Of a stretch of DNA of 64,000 bases, positions 37,759-46,586 are shown in pieces (the stretch's first letter is position 1; every line of letters starts with the position of its first letter). The translations under genes and the position numbers were made by a program. Origin of the DNA: Streptomyces xanthochromogenes. Lineage in GTDB: Bacteria > Actinomycetota > Actinomycetes > Streptomycetales > Streptomycetaceae. Where the stretch lies: assembly GCF_014650455.1 (NCBI RefSeq), contig NZ_BMUZ01000012.1, positions 1 through 64,000 on the forward strand, read 5' to 3'. Below the pieces are notes generated by a model that ran no database searches, was not told the DNA's origin, and saw only the letters and a program-made list of their open reading frames with translations.

Positions 37759-38405
37759 CAGCAGTTCCTGTCTCCGAGCGGGGCGCGGAGATCGGGCGCC
37801 GCATCGGTGTCGGCCTGATGTACGGCCTGTGGCGGCCGCGCGTGCTGGGCTCCTGGCGGGTTCCGTCGGCCGGCCCGGTGATCCTCGCCGTGAACCACTC
37901 GCACAACATCGACGGTCCCATGGTCATGGGCACCGCCCCGCGCGGCACCCACTTCCTGATCAAGAAGGAAGCCTTCGTCGGGCCGCTCGGCCCGTTCCTC
38001 GAAGGCATCGGCCAGCTCAAGGTGGACCGGGCGGTCGCCGACCGCACCGCGATCACCGACGCGCTCGCCGTGCTCGACGGCGGCGGCGTCCTCGGGATCT
38101 TCCCCGAGGGCACCCGGGGCGACGGCGACTTCGCCTCGCTGCGGGCGGGCCTCGCCTACTTCGCCGTACGGTCGGGGGCGCCGATCGTGCCGGTGGCGGT
38201 CCTGGGAAGCACCGAGCGCCGCGGCCGGTTGATAAAGGCGCTGCCGCCGCTGCGCAGCCGGGTCGACGTCGTGTTCGGCGACCCCTTCGAAGCGGGCGAC
38301 GGCAGCGGCAGACGCACCCGCAAAGCCCTGGACGAGGCCACCGTCCGCATCCAGGACCGGCTCACCGGCCACCTGGAGACCGCCAGGCGCCTGACCGGGC
38401 GCTAG
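37755..38405 (+). CDS. 1-acyl-sn-glycerol-3-phosphate acyltransferase-like protein
   Basis: Protein of 216 aa, PlsC family. The catalytic NHSHNID (N-H-x4-D, ~residue 53) and FPEGTRG (~residue 117) are both present, with the expected VPVAVLGSTER strand. It probably acylates lysophosphatidic acid or a related lipid in the membrane. Its start overlaps the cmk stop, and der follows 70 bases later. cmk-plsC-der is a familiar actinobacterial order. Confidence 0.9.
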   Translation: MTAVPVSERGAEIGRRIGVGLMYGLWRPRVLGSWRVPSAGPVILAVNHSHNIDGPMVMGTAPRGTHFLIKKEAFVGPLGPFLEGIGQLKVDRAVADRTAITDALAVLDGGGVLGIFPEGTRGDGDFASLRAGLAYFAVRSGAPIVPVAVLGSTERRGRLIKALPPLRSRVDVVFGDPFEAGDGSGRRTRKALDEATVRIQDRLTGHLETARRLTGR

Positions 38406-38475
38406 GCCAGACTTTCAGTAGTGGACCGCTCGATCGCGATCCACCGATCACCACGATGAACGAGGTACGGACTTC

Positions 38476-39930
38476 ATGAACGACCAGCACGAACACGGAG
38501 CGCTCGGCGACGCCGAGTACGCGGAGTTCATGGAGCTCGCCGCCGAAGAGGGCTTCGACGTCGAGGACGTCGAGGAGGCCCTCGGCGAAGCGGGCCACGG
38601 CCCGCTGCCGGCCCTCGCCGTGGTCGGCCGCCCCAACGTCGGCAAGTCGACCCTGGTGAACCGCATCATCGGTCGCCGCGAGGCCGTGGTCCAGGACAAG
38701 CCCGGTGTCACCCGTGACCGCGTGACCTACGAGGCCGAGTGGGCGGGGCGCCGCTTCAAGGTCGTCGACACCGGCGGCTGGGAGCAGGACGTCCTCGGCC
38801 TCGACGCCTCCGTCGCCGCCCAGGCCGAGTACGCCATCGAGGCCGCCGACGCCGTGGTCTTCGTCGTGGACGCCACCGTGGGCGCCACCGACACCGACGA
38901 GGCCGTCGTCCGGCTGCTTCGCCGGGCCGGCAAGCCCGTCGTGCTCGCCGCGAACAAGGTCGACGGCATGTCCGGCGAGTCCGACGCCGCCGCCCTGTGG
39001 TCGCTCGGCCTGGGCGAGCCCTACCCGATCTCGGCGCTGCACGGCCGCGGCACCGGCGACCTGCTCGACGAGATCCTCAAGGCCCTGCCCGAGGCCCCGC
39101 CGCAGCGCTTCGGCACCTCGGTGGGCGGCCCCCGCCGCATCGCCCTCATCGGCCGTCCGAACGTGGGCAAGTCCTCGCTCCTGAACCAGGTCGCCAAGGA
39201 GGACCGGGTCGTCGTCAACGCCCAGTCCGGCACCACCCGCGACCCGGTCGACGAGCTCATCGAACTCGGCGGCATCACCTGGAAGTTCGTCGACACGGCC
39301 GGCATCCGCCGCCGCGTCCACCTCCAGGAAGGCGCCGACTACTACGCCTCGCTGCGTACCGCCGCCGCCGTCGAGAAGGCGGAGGTCGCGGTCGTCCTCA
39401 TCGACACCAGCGAGTCGATCTCCGTGCAGGACCAGCGCATCATCACGATGGCCGTCGACGCCGGGCGCGCGCTCGTCATCGCGTACAACAAGTGGGACAC
39501 CCTCGACGAGGAGCGGCGCTACTACCTGGAGCGCGAGATCGAGACCGAGATGCAGCAGGTCGCCTGGGCGCCCCGGGTCAACGTCTCCGCGCTGACCGGC
39601 CGCCACATGGAGAAGCTGGTCCCGGCGATCGAGACCGCGCTCGCGGGCTGGGAGACCCGGGTCCCCACCGGACGCCTCAACGCCTTCCTCGGTGAGCTCG
39701 TGGCCGGCCACCCGCACCCGATCCGCGGCGGAAAGCAGCCGCGCATCCTGTTCGGCACCCAGGCCGGCACCAAGCCGCCGCGGTTCGTCCTCTTCGCCTC
39801 CGGCTTCATCGAGGCCGGCTACCGGCGCTTCATCGAGCGCCGGCTGCGCGAGGAGTTCGGCTTCGAGGGCACCCCGATCCACATCTCGGTCCGGGTGCGC
39901 GAGAAGCGCGGCCGCAACAACAAGAAGTAA
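38476..39930 (+). CDS. der: Ribosome biogenesis GTPase Der (EngA)
   Basis: Protein of 484 aa. There are two tandem GTPase domains. G1 motifs are GRPNVGKST (~residue 53) and GRPNVGKSS (~residue 225), G3 motifs DTGG and DTAG, G4 motifs NKVD and NKWD. A KH-like domain (~390-484) ends in RVREKRGRNNKK. It acts in 50S subunit assembly. The N-terminal ~45-residue acidic extension (FMELAAEEGFDVEDVEEAL) is typical of actinobacterial members. GAGGT precedes ATG 38476. Confidence 0.95.
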   Translation: MNDQHEHGALGDAEYAEFMELAAEEGFDVEDVEEALGEAGHGPLPALAVVGRPNVGKSTLVNRIIGRREAVVQDKPGVTRDRVTYEAEWAGRRFKVVDTGGWEQDVLGLDASVAAQAEYAIEAADAVVFVVDATVGATDTDEAVVRLLRRAGKPVVLAANKVDGMSGESDAAALWSLGLGEPYPISALHGRGTGDLLDEILKALPEAPPQRFGTSVGGPRRIALIGRPNVGKSSLLNQVAKEDRVVVNAQSGTTRDPVDELIELGGITWKFVDTAGIRRRVHLQEGADYYASLRTAAAVEKAEVAVVLIDTSESISVQDQRIITMAVDAGRALVIAYNKWDTLDEERRYYLEREIETEMQQVAWAPRVNVSALTGRHMEKLVPAIETALAGWETRVPTGRLNAFLGELVAGHPHPIRGGKQPRILFGTQAGTKPPRFVLFASGFIEAGYRRFIERRLREEFGFEGTPIHISVRVREKRGRNNKK

Positions 39931-39940
39931 CTCCCTCACG

Positions 39941-39983
39941 GGCCCCGTCCGCACGGGGTCCGCAAGGGAGCGACTCCCTTGCG
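39941..39983 (+). terminator. Tandem hairpins after der
   Basis: Two adjacent hairpins: GGCCCCGT (39941-39948) pairs with 39953-39960 apart from one G-T, and CGCAAGGGAG (39961-39970) pairs perfectly with 39974-39983. No U tract. They lie between der and the converging hypothetical gene. Confidence 0.7.
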
Positions 39984-39992
39984 GGAGCGGGT

Positions 39993-40379
39993 TCAGAGCC
40001 CCCTGCGGGGGCCGGGCGGCAGTGCCGCCGGGAGCTGGTGCTGCCCGGCGTACTGCCGCCCGTTCGCGTTCATCGCGGGGTGCACGTGCCAGTTGCCGAC
40101 GTAGGTGGCCGGGAAGTGCTGGGTCTGGTGGCCCGTCTGGTGACCGGTGCGGGCGCCGTGCGTGCCCGTCCCGAACCCGCCGATGGCACCGAACCCGGTG
40201 AAGCCGAGATCCTCCTCGCCGGACCGGTCACCGGGCAGGGCGCGGAAGGACCGGAGGTACTCCGAGTACAACGCGTCGTAGATCGGCGTGGGGGAGTGGG
40301 TTCCCGACGCCTCGCCCGAGGGGCGCATGGCGGGGATCTGTGACGGGTACGGCTGGCGGGGGGAGTCGTATGTGTGCAC
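39993..40379 (-). CDS. Conserved hypothetical protein
   Basis: Protein of 128 aa. I recall similar short Streptomyces proteins with the core SGEASGTHSPTPIYDALYSEYLRSFRALPGDRSGEEDLGF (here residues ~21-60), which argues that it is real. The C-terminal half is rich in His, Gln, Gly and Pro (HQTGHQTQH). No known domain, signal peptide or membrane segment. GTG 40379 is the only in-frame start near the conserved part. Confidence 0.72.
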   Translation of the reverse strand: MHTYDSPRQPYPSQIPAMRPSGEASGTHSPTPIYDALYSEYLRSFRALPGDRSGEEDLGFTGFGAIGGFGTGTHGARTGHQTGHQTQHFPATYVGNWHVHPAMNANGRQYAGQHQLPAALPPGPRRGL

Positions 40380-40506
40380 GTATGTGCCAACGACCCCGTA
40401 CGCCCGGGGATGCGGGGCGTTCCGGCTTATCGGTTGCGCGCCGCCGGGCGCTCCACGCCCCTTCCGCGCCCGCCCCGGGCCTGCCGGGACGGGCGCGCGG
40501 GGACCG

Positions 40507-41286
40507 TCAGGTGCCGGCCAGCGGCATGGCCGCGGCGACCAGGCGGCCGTCGGCCGCGGCCTTCTCCAGGGCGTCCCTGAGCAGGTCCTCGCGCGGCTGC
40601 TGGCCGATCATGCCGACCGGGGCCGCGAAGACGAGCACGCGCTGCGACTTGTTGGCGGCGGCGCGCCAGCCCTCCGTCACCTGGAGCGGCTGGTGGGCCT
40701 GCCACCACGACACCGAGCTGCTGCCGCCGCCGGTACCGGGCTGCAGGACCGCGTGCAGCTGGCCCATGGCGAGCAGTACGGACCAGCCCGGCAGCACCGC
40801 GGGCAGCCGGGCCATGTCGGTCACCGGCACGAAGCCCTGCTCGATGAGGAGCGGCAGGAATTCGTCGGTGCTGCCGCCCGAACCGGCCCGGGCGATCGGG
40901 CCGGTCGGTTCGACGACGAGCGCGGGATGCAGATCGCCCTCGATCAGGACCAGGCCGCTGGTGATGCCGAGCACGGCCTGCTCGGGCGAGCCGCCGACCG
41001 CCGCCGGGTCCTCGCCGGTGATGGAGCGTACGGCGCCCTGGAGCTGCTCCTCGGCGACCTGGACGACCTGGGAGGGGATGCAGCTGGCGTGGGCGAAGGC
41101 GAGCACGGCCGTTTCCTCGCCGACGAACAGGACGGTGCTGGTGCGCTCCTGCTCGGAGTCGCCCGGCGTGCGGCAGGAGGTGCAGTCGTAGCTGCCCGGG
41201 GCGTTCTCACCGGCGAGCAGCCGCTCGGCTTCTTCGTCGCCGATCTCGGCGCGGACGTCCTCACTGACGTCGAGCATGCGCGGCAC
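40507..41286 (-). CDS. Actinobacterial hypothetical protein, possibly SseB-like
   Basis: Protein of 259 aa. I do not recognise it firmly. The N-terminus has a short Cys pair (CTSCRTPGDSEQ, ~residues 35-46). Beta-strand-like segments follow (STVLFVGEETAVLAFAHASCIP; GLVLIEGDLHPALVVEPTGP), then VLLAMGQLHAVLQPG and QRVLVFAAPVGMIGQQPREDLLRDAL. No signal peptide or membrane helix. The two halves have a similar strand/helix rhythm, suggestive of an internal repeat of an SseB-like fold. ATG 41286 is taken. Confidence 0.6.
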   Translation of the reverse strand: MPRMLDVSEDVRAEIGDEEAERLLAGENAPGSYDCTSCRTPGDSEQERTSTVLFVGEETAVLAFAHASCIPSQVVQVAEEQLQGAVRSITGEDPAAVGGSPEQAVLGITSGLVLIEGDLHPALVVEPTGPIARAGSGGSTDEFLPLLIEQGFVPVTDMARLPAVLPGWSVLLAMGQLHAVLQPGTGGGSSSVSWWQAHQPLQVTEGWRAAANKSQRVLVFAAPVGMIGQQPREDLLRDALEKAAADGRLVAAAMPLAGT

Positions 41287-41791
41287 GGGTGGCTCCTAGG
41301 AACTGAGTGGATGCGCCGGGCGGTTCCCGGCTTCTCTCGTACAAACGACAACGGGTGATCTGTGGCAGGAGTCACGCGCGGCGCCGGACGGAATCGAACC
41401 GCGCCCAGCGGAGGGTGAATTCACCCCCGGAACCGCTCACTCCCCGTCAACGCATGCGGGGGACATGGAAGTTGGGGCGGTGAGCTGGCTCACAGATCAC
41501 TTCACCGACAGGTCGACAAATGGTGAAATCCTGCGATTCAGTGGGTGACCTGAAACAGCCGCTACTGCTGGTAACGGGCAACTGGCCTTGCAGGACGGGG
41601 AGTTGGTTGTGGGCGGGTCCCGCGGGTCCCTAGATTCCAGCGCCGTGTGCATCTCGCACCGCCCGGGACCGCCCGCCGGCCGCACAGCCAGCTACGACCC
41701 TCCGGCGGGCGGGGGCGGCACGGAACGAGGCGCCGGACGCGCCGAGGGCCGGACCGCCCAGGGGGACCCCGGGTCCTTCGAGAGGGATTTC
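41287..41791. other. Regulatory gap between divergent genes, upstream of rpf
   Basis: About 505 bp without a convincing gene. It holds a 14-bp perfect palindrome GGGTGAATTCACCC (41413-41426), a short tRNA T-arm-like fragment on the minus strand (41380-41404), and relatively AT-rich sequence around 41490-41560. The control signals of the secreted Rpf-like gene should lie here. The c-di-AMP riboswitch known before some Streptomyces rpf genes was not recognised. Confidence 0.5.
41413..41426. promoter_or_regulatory. 14-bp perfect palindrome (operator candidate)
   Basis: GGGTGAATTCACCC is self-complementary over its full length and lies between two divergently transcribed genes. It could be a repressor or activator site; no known regulator consensus was matched. 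Confidence 0.4.
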
Positions 41792-42466
41792 ATGTCCGTT
41801 GGTACCAGTGGTTCCAGCTCCGCACGCAGGCGTGCCACGGCAGCGTTGATCGGCGCCGCGGTCGCGGCCCCGGTCGCCCTGCTCGGCGTCGCGACCGGCC
41901 CGGCCGCCGCGGCTGACGCCGGTGTGTGGGACCGCATCGCCCAGTGCGAAAGCGGTGGAAACTGGCACATCAACACCGGAAACGGCTACTACGGCGGGCT
42001 CCAGTTCGCCGCCGGGACCTGGCGGGCGCACGGCGGCGGGGCCTACGCCGCCACCGCCGACCGGGCCAGCAGGGCGGAGCAGATCGCCATCGCCGCCAAG
42101 GTTCAGCACGCACAGGGCTGGGGGGCGTGGCCGGTCTGCTCGCGCCGGGCGGGCGCGTCCGGCGGAGCACCCGGGGCGGGAACACCGGCCCGGCCGAAGA
42201 AGCAGGCCGAGCGCCCCCGCCGGGCGGCGCCGAAACAGCACGAGGCGCCGGCGCCGCAGCGGCACGCGAAGGCCGAGCAACAGTCCGTCGCCCCGCTCCG
42301 CGCCGAGAGCGCGCACGCCGGCTCCTACACGGTCCGGAGCGGGGACACCCTGTCCGCCGTCGCCGCGGCCCACGGCACGGCATGGGAGGCGCTGTACGCG
42401 GCCAACAGGGCCGTCATCGGAGCCGACCCGGATCTCATCCTGCCCGGGCAGCAGCTCAGGCTCTGA
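41792..42466 (+). CDS. Resuscitation-promoting-factor-like protein with LysM domain
   Basis: Protein of 224 aa. The signal peptide runs to the ATGPAAAA region near residue 41. The Rpf/transglycosylase-like domain is VWDRIAQCESGGNWHINTGNGYYGGLQFA (residues ~45-73), with the catalytic Glu in CESGGNW and the disulfide Cys in WPVCS. A basic Pro/Ala/Lys linker (~125-170) leads to a LysM domain (SYTVRSGDTLSAVAAAHGTAWEALY...LILPGQQL). Such secreted muralytic enzymes help spores or dormant cells to germinate. AGAGGG precedes ATG 41792. Confidence 0.92.
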   Translation: MSVGTSGSSSARRRATAALIGAAVAAPVALLGVATGPAAAADAGVWDRIAQCESGGNWHINTGNGYYGGLQFAAGTWRAHGGGAYAATADRASRAEQIAIAAKVQHAQGWGAWPVCSRRAGASGGAPGAGTPARPKKQAERPRRAAPKQHEAPAPQRHAKAEQQSVAPLRAESAHAGSYTVRSGDTLSAVAAAHGTAWEALYAANRAVIGADPDLILPGQQLRL

Positions 42467-42695
42467 GGCCCGAAGGTCCCGTCCGGCCGCCCGGACGGGG
42501 CCCGGTGCCGCCCCGGCCACCGCGCGCCCCGGTCCCGGGTGGACCAGTGGGGACCCGGTTCTGGAGTACGGAGGACGGACTGGCCAAGTACAGTCCGTAT
42601 CCGACCGTTGGATTTCGGTTTCCGTCCGCGCTGATGGTCAAATGATCAAGTCCGCGATCCACCGACCGATCGAACGACCAAGGGATGCCCGGCCC

Positions 42696-43976
42696 ATGCA
42701 CATCTCGTTCCTGCTGCACAACGCGTACAGCCTGGGCGGCACCATACGGTCGACCTTCAACCTCGCGGGCGAGCTCGCCCGGCGGCACGACGTCGAGATC
42801 GTCTCCGTCTTCCGCCACCACGACGAGCCCACCCTGCCCGCCCCCGAGGGCGTCCGTCTCCGGCACCTCATCGACCTCCGCAAGAACGGCCCCGGATACG
42901 AGGGCGACCACCCCGATCACCTGCGGCCCGCCAAGGTCTTCCCGCGCGGCGACGGCCGCCACAGCCAGTACAGCCGCCTCACCGACGCCCGCATAGGCGC
43001 CCACCTCGCGGCGATCGAGGCCGACGTCGTCATAGGCACCCGGCCGGGCCTCAACGTCCACATCGCGCGCGAGACGCGCCCCGGCGTGGTCCGCGTCGGC
43101 CAGGAACACCTGACCCTGACCGGCCACAGCTACCGGCTGCGCAGCGAGATAGCCCACTCCTATCCGCAGCTCGACGCGATCACCACGGTCACCCGGGCCG
43201 ACGCCGACGCCTACCGGGCCCTGCGGCTGCGCGGCGTCCGCGTCGACGCGGTGCCCAACTCGGTGCCGACGCCCCGCGTACAGCCCGCCTCCGGCGAGAG
43301 CAAGCTGGTGGTGGCGGCCGGGCGGCTCACTCCGGTCAAGCGGTACGACCTGCTGGTACGGGCGTTCGCGCAGGTGGTCGCCGTACGGCCGGACTGGCGG
43401 CTGCGCATCCACGGCGCCGGCGACGCCTTCGGCAACGAACGGGGCGCCCTGCGCAACCTGATCGACGATCTCGGCCTCTACAACCATGTGTTCCTCATGG
43501 GTGTGGCCGGCGACCTCGACGGCGAGTGGATCAAGGGATCGCTCGCGGCCGTCACCTCCAGCCACGAGTCCTTCGGCATGACCATCGTCGAGGCCATGCG
43601 CTGCGGCCTCCCGGTCGTCTCGACCGACTGCCCCCAGGGTCCACGCGAGATCATCGACGACGGGGTGGACGGCCGGCTCGTCGAGAGCGGCAATGTCGAC
43701 GCGGTGGCCGCGGGCCTGCTCGAACTGATCCAGGACGACGCACTGCGCCTGCGCATGGCCAAGGCGGCCCTGGACAGCTCCCGGCGCTTCGACCCGGCCG
43801 CGATCGCCGAGCGGCACGAGGCGGTCTTCGGCGAACTGCACGCCCGCGGCGCGGGCGACCGCTCCGCCGGGCCGCTGCGCGAAGGCCTCCACCGGGCCCG
43901 CGGCGCGGCCCTCGACGGGGCCTACGCCCTGCGCCACAAGGCCGCCTCCGTGCTCCGGAAAGGGCAGACCGCATGA
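42696..43976 (+). CDS. Family 4 glycosyltransferase
   Basis: Protein of 426 aa, GT-B fold. It starts HISFLLHNAYSLGGTIRSTFNLAGELA, has VIGTRPGLNVHIA and GQEHLTL in the acceptor half, and AAGRLTPVKRYDLLVRAFA in the donor half. The EX7E region SHESFGMTIVEAMRCGLPVVSTDCPQGPREI is split around residues 288-320. Related enzymes act in cell-wall glycopolymer or exopolysaccharide synthesis. Its stop overlaps the next gene (ATGA), so the two are coupled. AAGGGA lies ~10 bases before ATG 42696. Confidence 0.88.
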   Translation: MHISFLLHNAYSLGGTIRSTFNLAGELARRHDVEIVSVFRHHDEPTLPAPEGVRLRHLIDLRKNGPGYEGDHPDHLRPAKVFPRGDGRHSQYSRLTDARIGAHLAAIEADVVIGTRPGLNVHIARETRPGVVRVGQEHLTLTGHSYRLRSEIAHSYPQLDAITTVTRADADAYRALRLRGVRVDAVPNSVPTPRVQPASGESKLVVAAGRLTPVKRYDLLVRAFAQVVAVRPDWRLRIHGAGDAFGNERGALRNLIDDLGLYNHVFLMGVAGDLDGEWIKGSLAAVTSSHESFGMTIVEAMRCGLPVVSTDCPQGPREIIDDGVDGRLVESGNVDAVAAGLLELIQDDALRLRMAKAALDSSRRFDPAAIAERHEAVFGELHARGAGDRSAGPLREGLHRARGAALDGAYALRHKAASVLRKGQTA

Positions 43977-44806
43977 CCACCACAGCTGAGTCGCCGGACA
44001 CCGGCAGCACCTCCGCGGCCCCGCGCGTCGACTGCACGGCCGACTCCGCGGGCGGGCTGACCTTCGACGTCGTCGCGACCTCGGACACGGACGCCACGCT
44101 CGTCCTGCGCCGCCACGGCGCGAATCCCGGCGGCGAGGTACGGCTGCCGCTCACCCCGGCCGCCGAGGGACTGCTGCGGGCCGTCCTGCCCAGCACGGTC
44201 GACCTCGCCGAAGGCCTCTGGGACGTGTGCCTGAGCTTCGGCACGGGCCCCGGGCAGCGCCTGCAGCCCGGCGTACGGGACCTGCGCGCGCTGGTCGACC
44301 GGGAGCCGGGGCCGGACGCCGAGCGGATCGCGGTCCGCATCCCCTACCCGGTCCGCTCCGGTGAACTCGCGGTCCGCAGCTGGCTGCGCAGGCCGCACGC
44401 CGAGACCGGCACCCTCGGCTTCGAGGGGCCCTCGGTCACCGTCCAGGGCCGTCTGTACGGATCGGAGTTCGGACCCGACGCGGCCGTCGAGGCGCGCCTG
44501 CGGGGCGGCAGCGGCCGCGTCCACCGGGTCGCGGCGAGCACCGGGGGCGGCGGCGGGGACTTCACCTTCACGCTGCCCTACGCGCCGCTCGCCGACGGGC
44601 TCGACGCCAAGGAGTGGCTCTGGGACCTGTGGCTGCTGCCCGGCTCGGGCTGCCCGGCCGTCCGCCTGGCCCGCATCCTCGACGACGTCCCGCTGAAGCA
44701 GGCGATCTTCGTGTACCCGGGGACGAAGGCCGGCTCCGCCGTGGTGCGCCCGTACTACACCGGTGCGAACGACCTGAGCGTGCGGGTCGACGCGGTCCGC
44801 ACCTGA
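43973..44806 (+). CDS. Hypothetical protein coupled to a glycosyltransferase
   Basis: Protein of 277 aa with no recognised domain. It looks all-beta with two similar halves: LTFDVVATSDTDATLVLRRHG and SVTVQGRLYGSEFGPDAAVEARLR, each followed by L(A/W)-EGLWDVCLSF or AKEWLWDLWLLPG. That suggests two immunoglobulin-like or carbohydrate-handling modules. No signal peptide. It overlaps the glycosyltransferase gene by four bases, and similar partners follow related glycosyltransferases in Streptomyces as I recall; it may modify or bind the same polymer. Confidence 0.7.
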   Translation: MTTTAESPDTGSTSAAPRVDCTADSAGGLTFDVVATSDTDATLVLRRHGANPGGEVRLPLTPAAEGLLRAVLPSTVDLAEGLWDVCLSFGTGPGQRLQPGVRDLRALVDREPGPDAERIAVRIPYPVRSGELAVRSWLRRPHAETGTLGFEGPSVTVQGRLYGSEFGPDAAVEARLRGGSGRVHRVAASTGGGGGDFTFTLPYAPLADGLDAKEWLWDLWLLPGSGCPAVRLARILDDVPLKQAIFVYPGTKAGSAVVRPYYTGANDLSVRVDAVRT

Positions 44807-44879
44807 GCGGGAGCGGCGCCCCCGGGCCCCGCTCGCGCCCCTCGGGCCCCGCTCCTTCGGCCCGGGTGCGGCCACCCGG

Positions 44880-46586
44880 CTAGGCCACGGGCTTCTCCGG
44901 CCCCGGCACGGCCACCGGCTCGGCGGGCGGCTCCAAGTCGTCGCGGAACGGCGCGAACTCGGGGTGGTGCAGGTCGAACGCCGGGGACTCGGTGCGGATG
45001 CGCGGGATGGTCACGAAGTTGTGCCGGGGCGGCGGGCAGGAGGTCGCCCACTCGAGTGAGCGGCCGAACCCCCACGGGTCGTCGACCTCCACCTTCGTGC
45101 CGTACTTCGCCGTCTTCCAGACGTTGTAGAAGAACGGCAGCGTGGACAGGCCGAGCAGGAACGCGCCGATCGACGAGATCGTGTTGAGCGCCGTGAAGCC
45201 GTCCGCCGCGAGATAGTCCGCGTACCGCCGCGGCATGCCCTCCGCGCCCAGCCAGTGCTGGACCAGGAAGGTGGTGTGGAAGCCGATGAAGAGCGTCCAG
45301 AAGTGCATCTTGCCGAGCCGCTCGTCGAGCATCCGGCCGGTCAGCTTCGGCCACCAGAAGTAGAAGCCGCCGAAGGTCGCGAACACCACCGTGCCGAACA
45401 CCACGTAGTGGAAGTGGGCCACCACGAAGTACGAGTCCGTGACGTGGAAGTCCAGCGGCGGCGAGGCCAGGATGACTCCGGTGAGGCCGCCGAACAGGAA
45501 GCTCACCAGGAAGCCGACCGCCCACAGCATCGGGGTCTCGAAGCTCAGCGAGCCCCTCAGCATCGTGCCGGTCCAGTTGAAGAACTTCACGCCGGTGGGC
45601 ACCGCGATCAGGAACGACATGAACGAGAAGAACGGCAGCAGCACCGCCCCGGTCGCAAACATGTGGTGCGCCCACACCACGACGGAGAGCCCGGTGATGG
45701 CCGCCGTCGCCCCGATCAGGGTCGTGTAGCCGAAGATCGGCTTGCGCGAGAAGACCGGGATGATCTCCGTGATGATGCCGAAGAACGGCAGCGCGATGAT
45801 GTAGACCTCGGGATGGCCGAAGAACCAGAAGAGGTGCTGCCACAGCAGCGCGCCTCCGTACTGCGCCTCGAAAACCATCGACCCGAATCTGCGGTCCGCC
45901 TCCAGGACGAGCAGTGCCGCCGCCAGCACGGGGAACGCGATGAGCACCAGGACCGAGGTGAACAGGACGTTCCAGGTGAAGACCGGCATCCGGAACATCG
46001 TCATGCCGGGGGCGCGCATCCCGATGATGGTGGTCACGAAGTTGACCGCACCGAGGATCGTGCCGAAGCCGGAGAGCGCGAGGCCCATGATCCAGAGGTC
46101 GGCGCCCGCGCCGGGGGAGCGGGTCAGCGAGTTGAGCGGCGCGTAGGCGAACCAGCCGAAGCTCGCGGGTCCCGTCGGCAGCAGCACCGAGCCGAGCACG
46201 ATCAGGCCGCCGAACAGGAACAGCCAGTACGCGAGCATGTTCAGGCGCGGGAAGGCCACGTCGGGGGAGCCGATCTGCAGCGGCATGATCGCGTTGGCGA
46301 ACCCGGCGAAGGTCGGCGTCGCGAACAGCAGCAGCATGATCGTGCCGTGCATGGTGAAGAGCTGGTTGTACTCCTCGTTGCTCATCAGCTGGAGCCCGGG
46401 CCGGGCCAGTTCGGCCCGCATCAGGAGCGCCATCAGGCCCGCGATCAGGAAGAAGACGAACGAGGTGATCAGGTAGAGGTGCCCGATCTTCTTGTGGTCC
46501 GTGGTGGTCAGCCAGTCGACGATCACCGCACCCGGCCGGCCGGCCCGTGCGGGCTCCGCCGCCGGGGTCACCGTCTCCGTACCCAT
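44880..46586 (-). CDS. ctaD: Cytochrome c oxidase subunit I (stand-alone paralogue)
   Basis: Protein of 568 aa with 12 membrane segments. Heme ligands are in MHGTIMLLLF and HFHYVVFG; CuB ligands are in FFGHPEVYIIALP (with the cross-linked Tyr) and WAHHMF. LNMLAYWLFLFGG and DRRFG-type loops are typical of the actinobacterial aa3 enzyme. It lies alone: no ctaC, ctaE, ctaF or qcr genes surround it, so this looks like a second ctaD copy. ATG 46586 is supported by a GGGGGT site. An upstream in-frame ATG at 46625 would add 13 residues. Confidence 0.93.
   Translation of the reverse strand: MGTETVTPAAEPARAGRPGAVIVDWLTTTDHKKIGHLYLITSFVFFLIAGLMALLMRAELARPGLQLMSNEEYNQLFTMHGTIMLLLFATPTFAGFANAIMPLQIGSPDVAFPRLNMLAYWLFLFGGLIVLGSVLLPTGPASFGWFAYAPLNSLTRSPGAGADLWIMGLALSGFGTILGAVNFVTTIIGMRAPGMTMFRMPVFTWNVLFTSVLVLIAFPVLAAALLVLEADRRFGSMVFEAQYGGALLWQHLFWFFGHPEVYIIALPFFGIITEIIPVFSRKPIFGYTTLIGATAAITGLSVVVWAHHMFATGAVLLPFFSFMSFLIAVPTGVKFFNWTGTMLRGSLSFETPMLWAVGFLVSFLFGGLTGVILASPPLDFHVTDSYFVVAHFHYVVFGTVVFATFGGFYFWWPKLTGRMLDERLGKMHFWTLFIGFHTTFLVQHWLGAEGMPRRYADYLAADGFTALNTISSIGAFLLGLSTLPFFYNVWKTAKYGTKVEVDDPWGFGRSLEWATSCPPPRHNFVTIPRIRTESPAFDLHHPEFAPFRDDLEPPAEPVAVPGPEKPVA

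Noticed and set aside
41380..41404. tRNA 3'-end-like sequence on the minus strand (GGTTCGATTCC)
   Set aside because: Only a T-arm resemblance exists; the T stem has a mismatch and no 5' acceptor, D-arm or anticodon arm lies upstream. Could be a chance match rather than an attachment site.
41375..41791. c-di-AMP (ydaO-type) riboswitch before the Rpf-like gene
   Set aside because: Fragments like GGGTGAATTC and GGAACCG are present, but the conserved 3' part (GACAGCT...ACCTCGTAGGC) is missing and the order is wrong.
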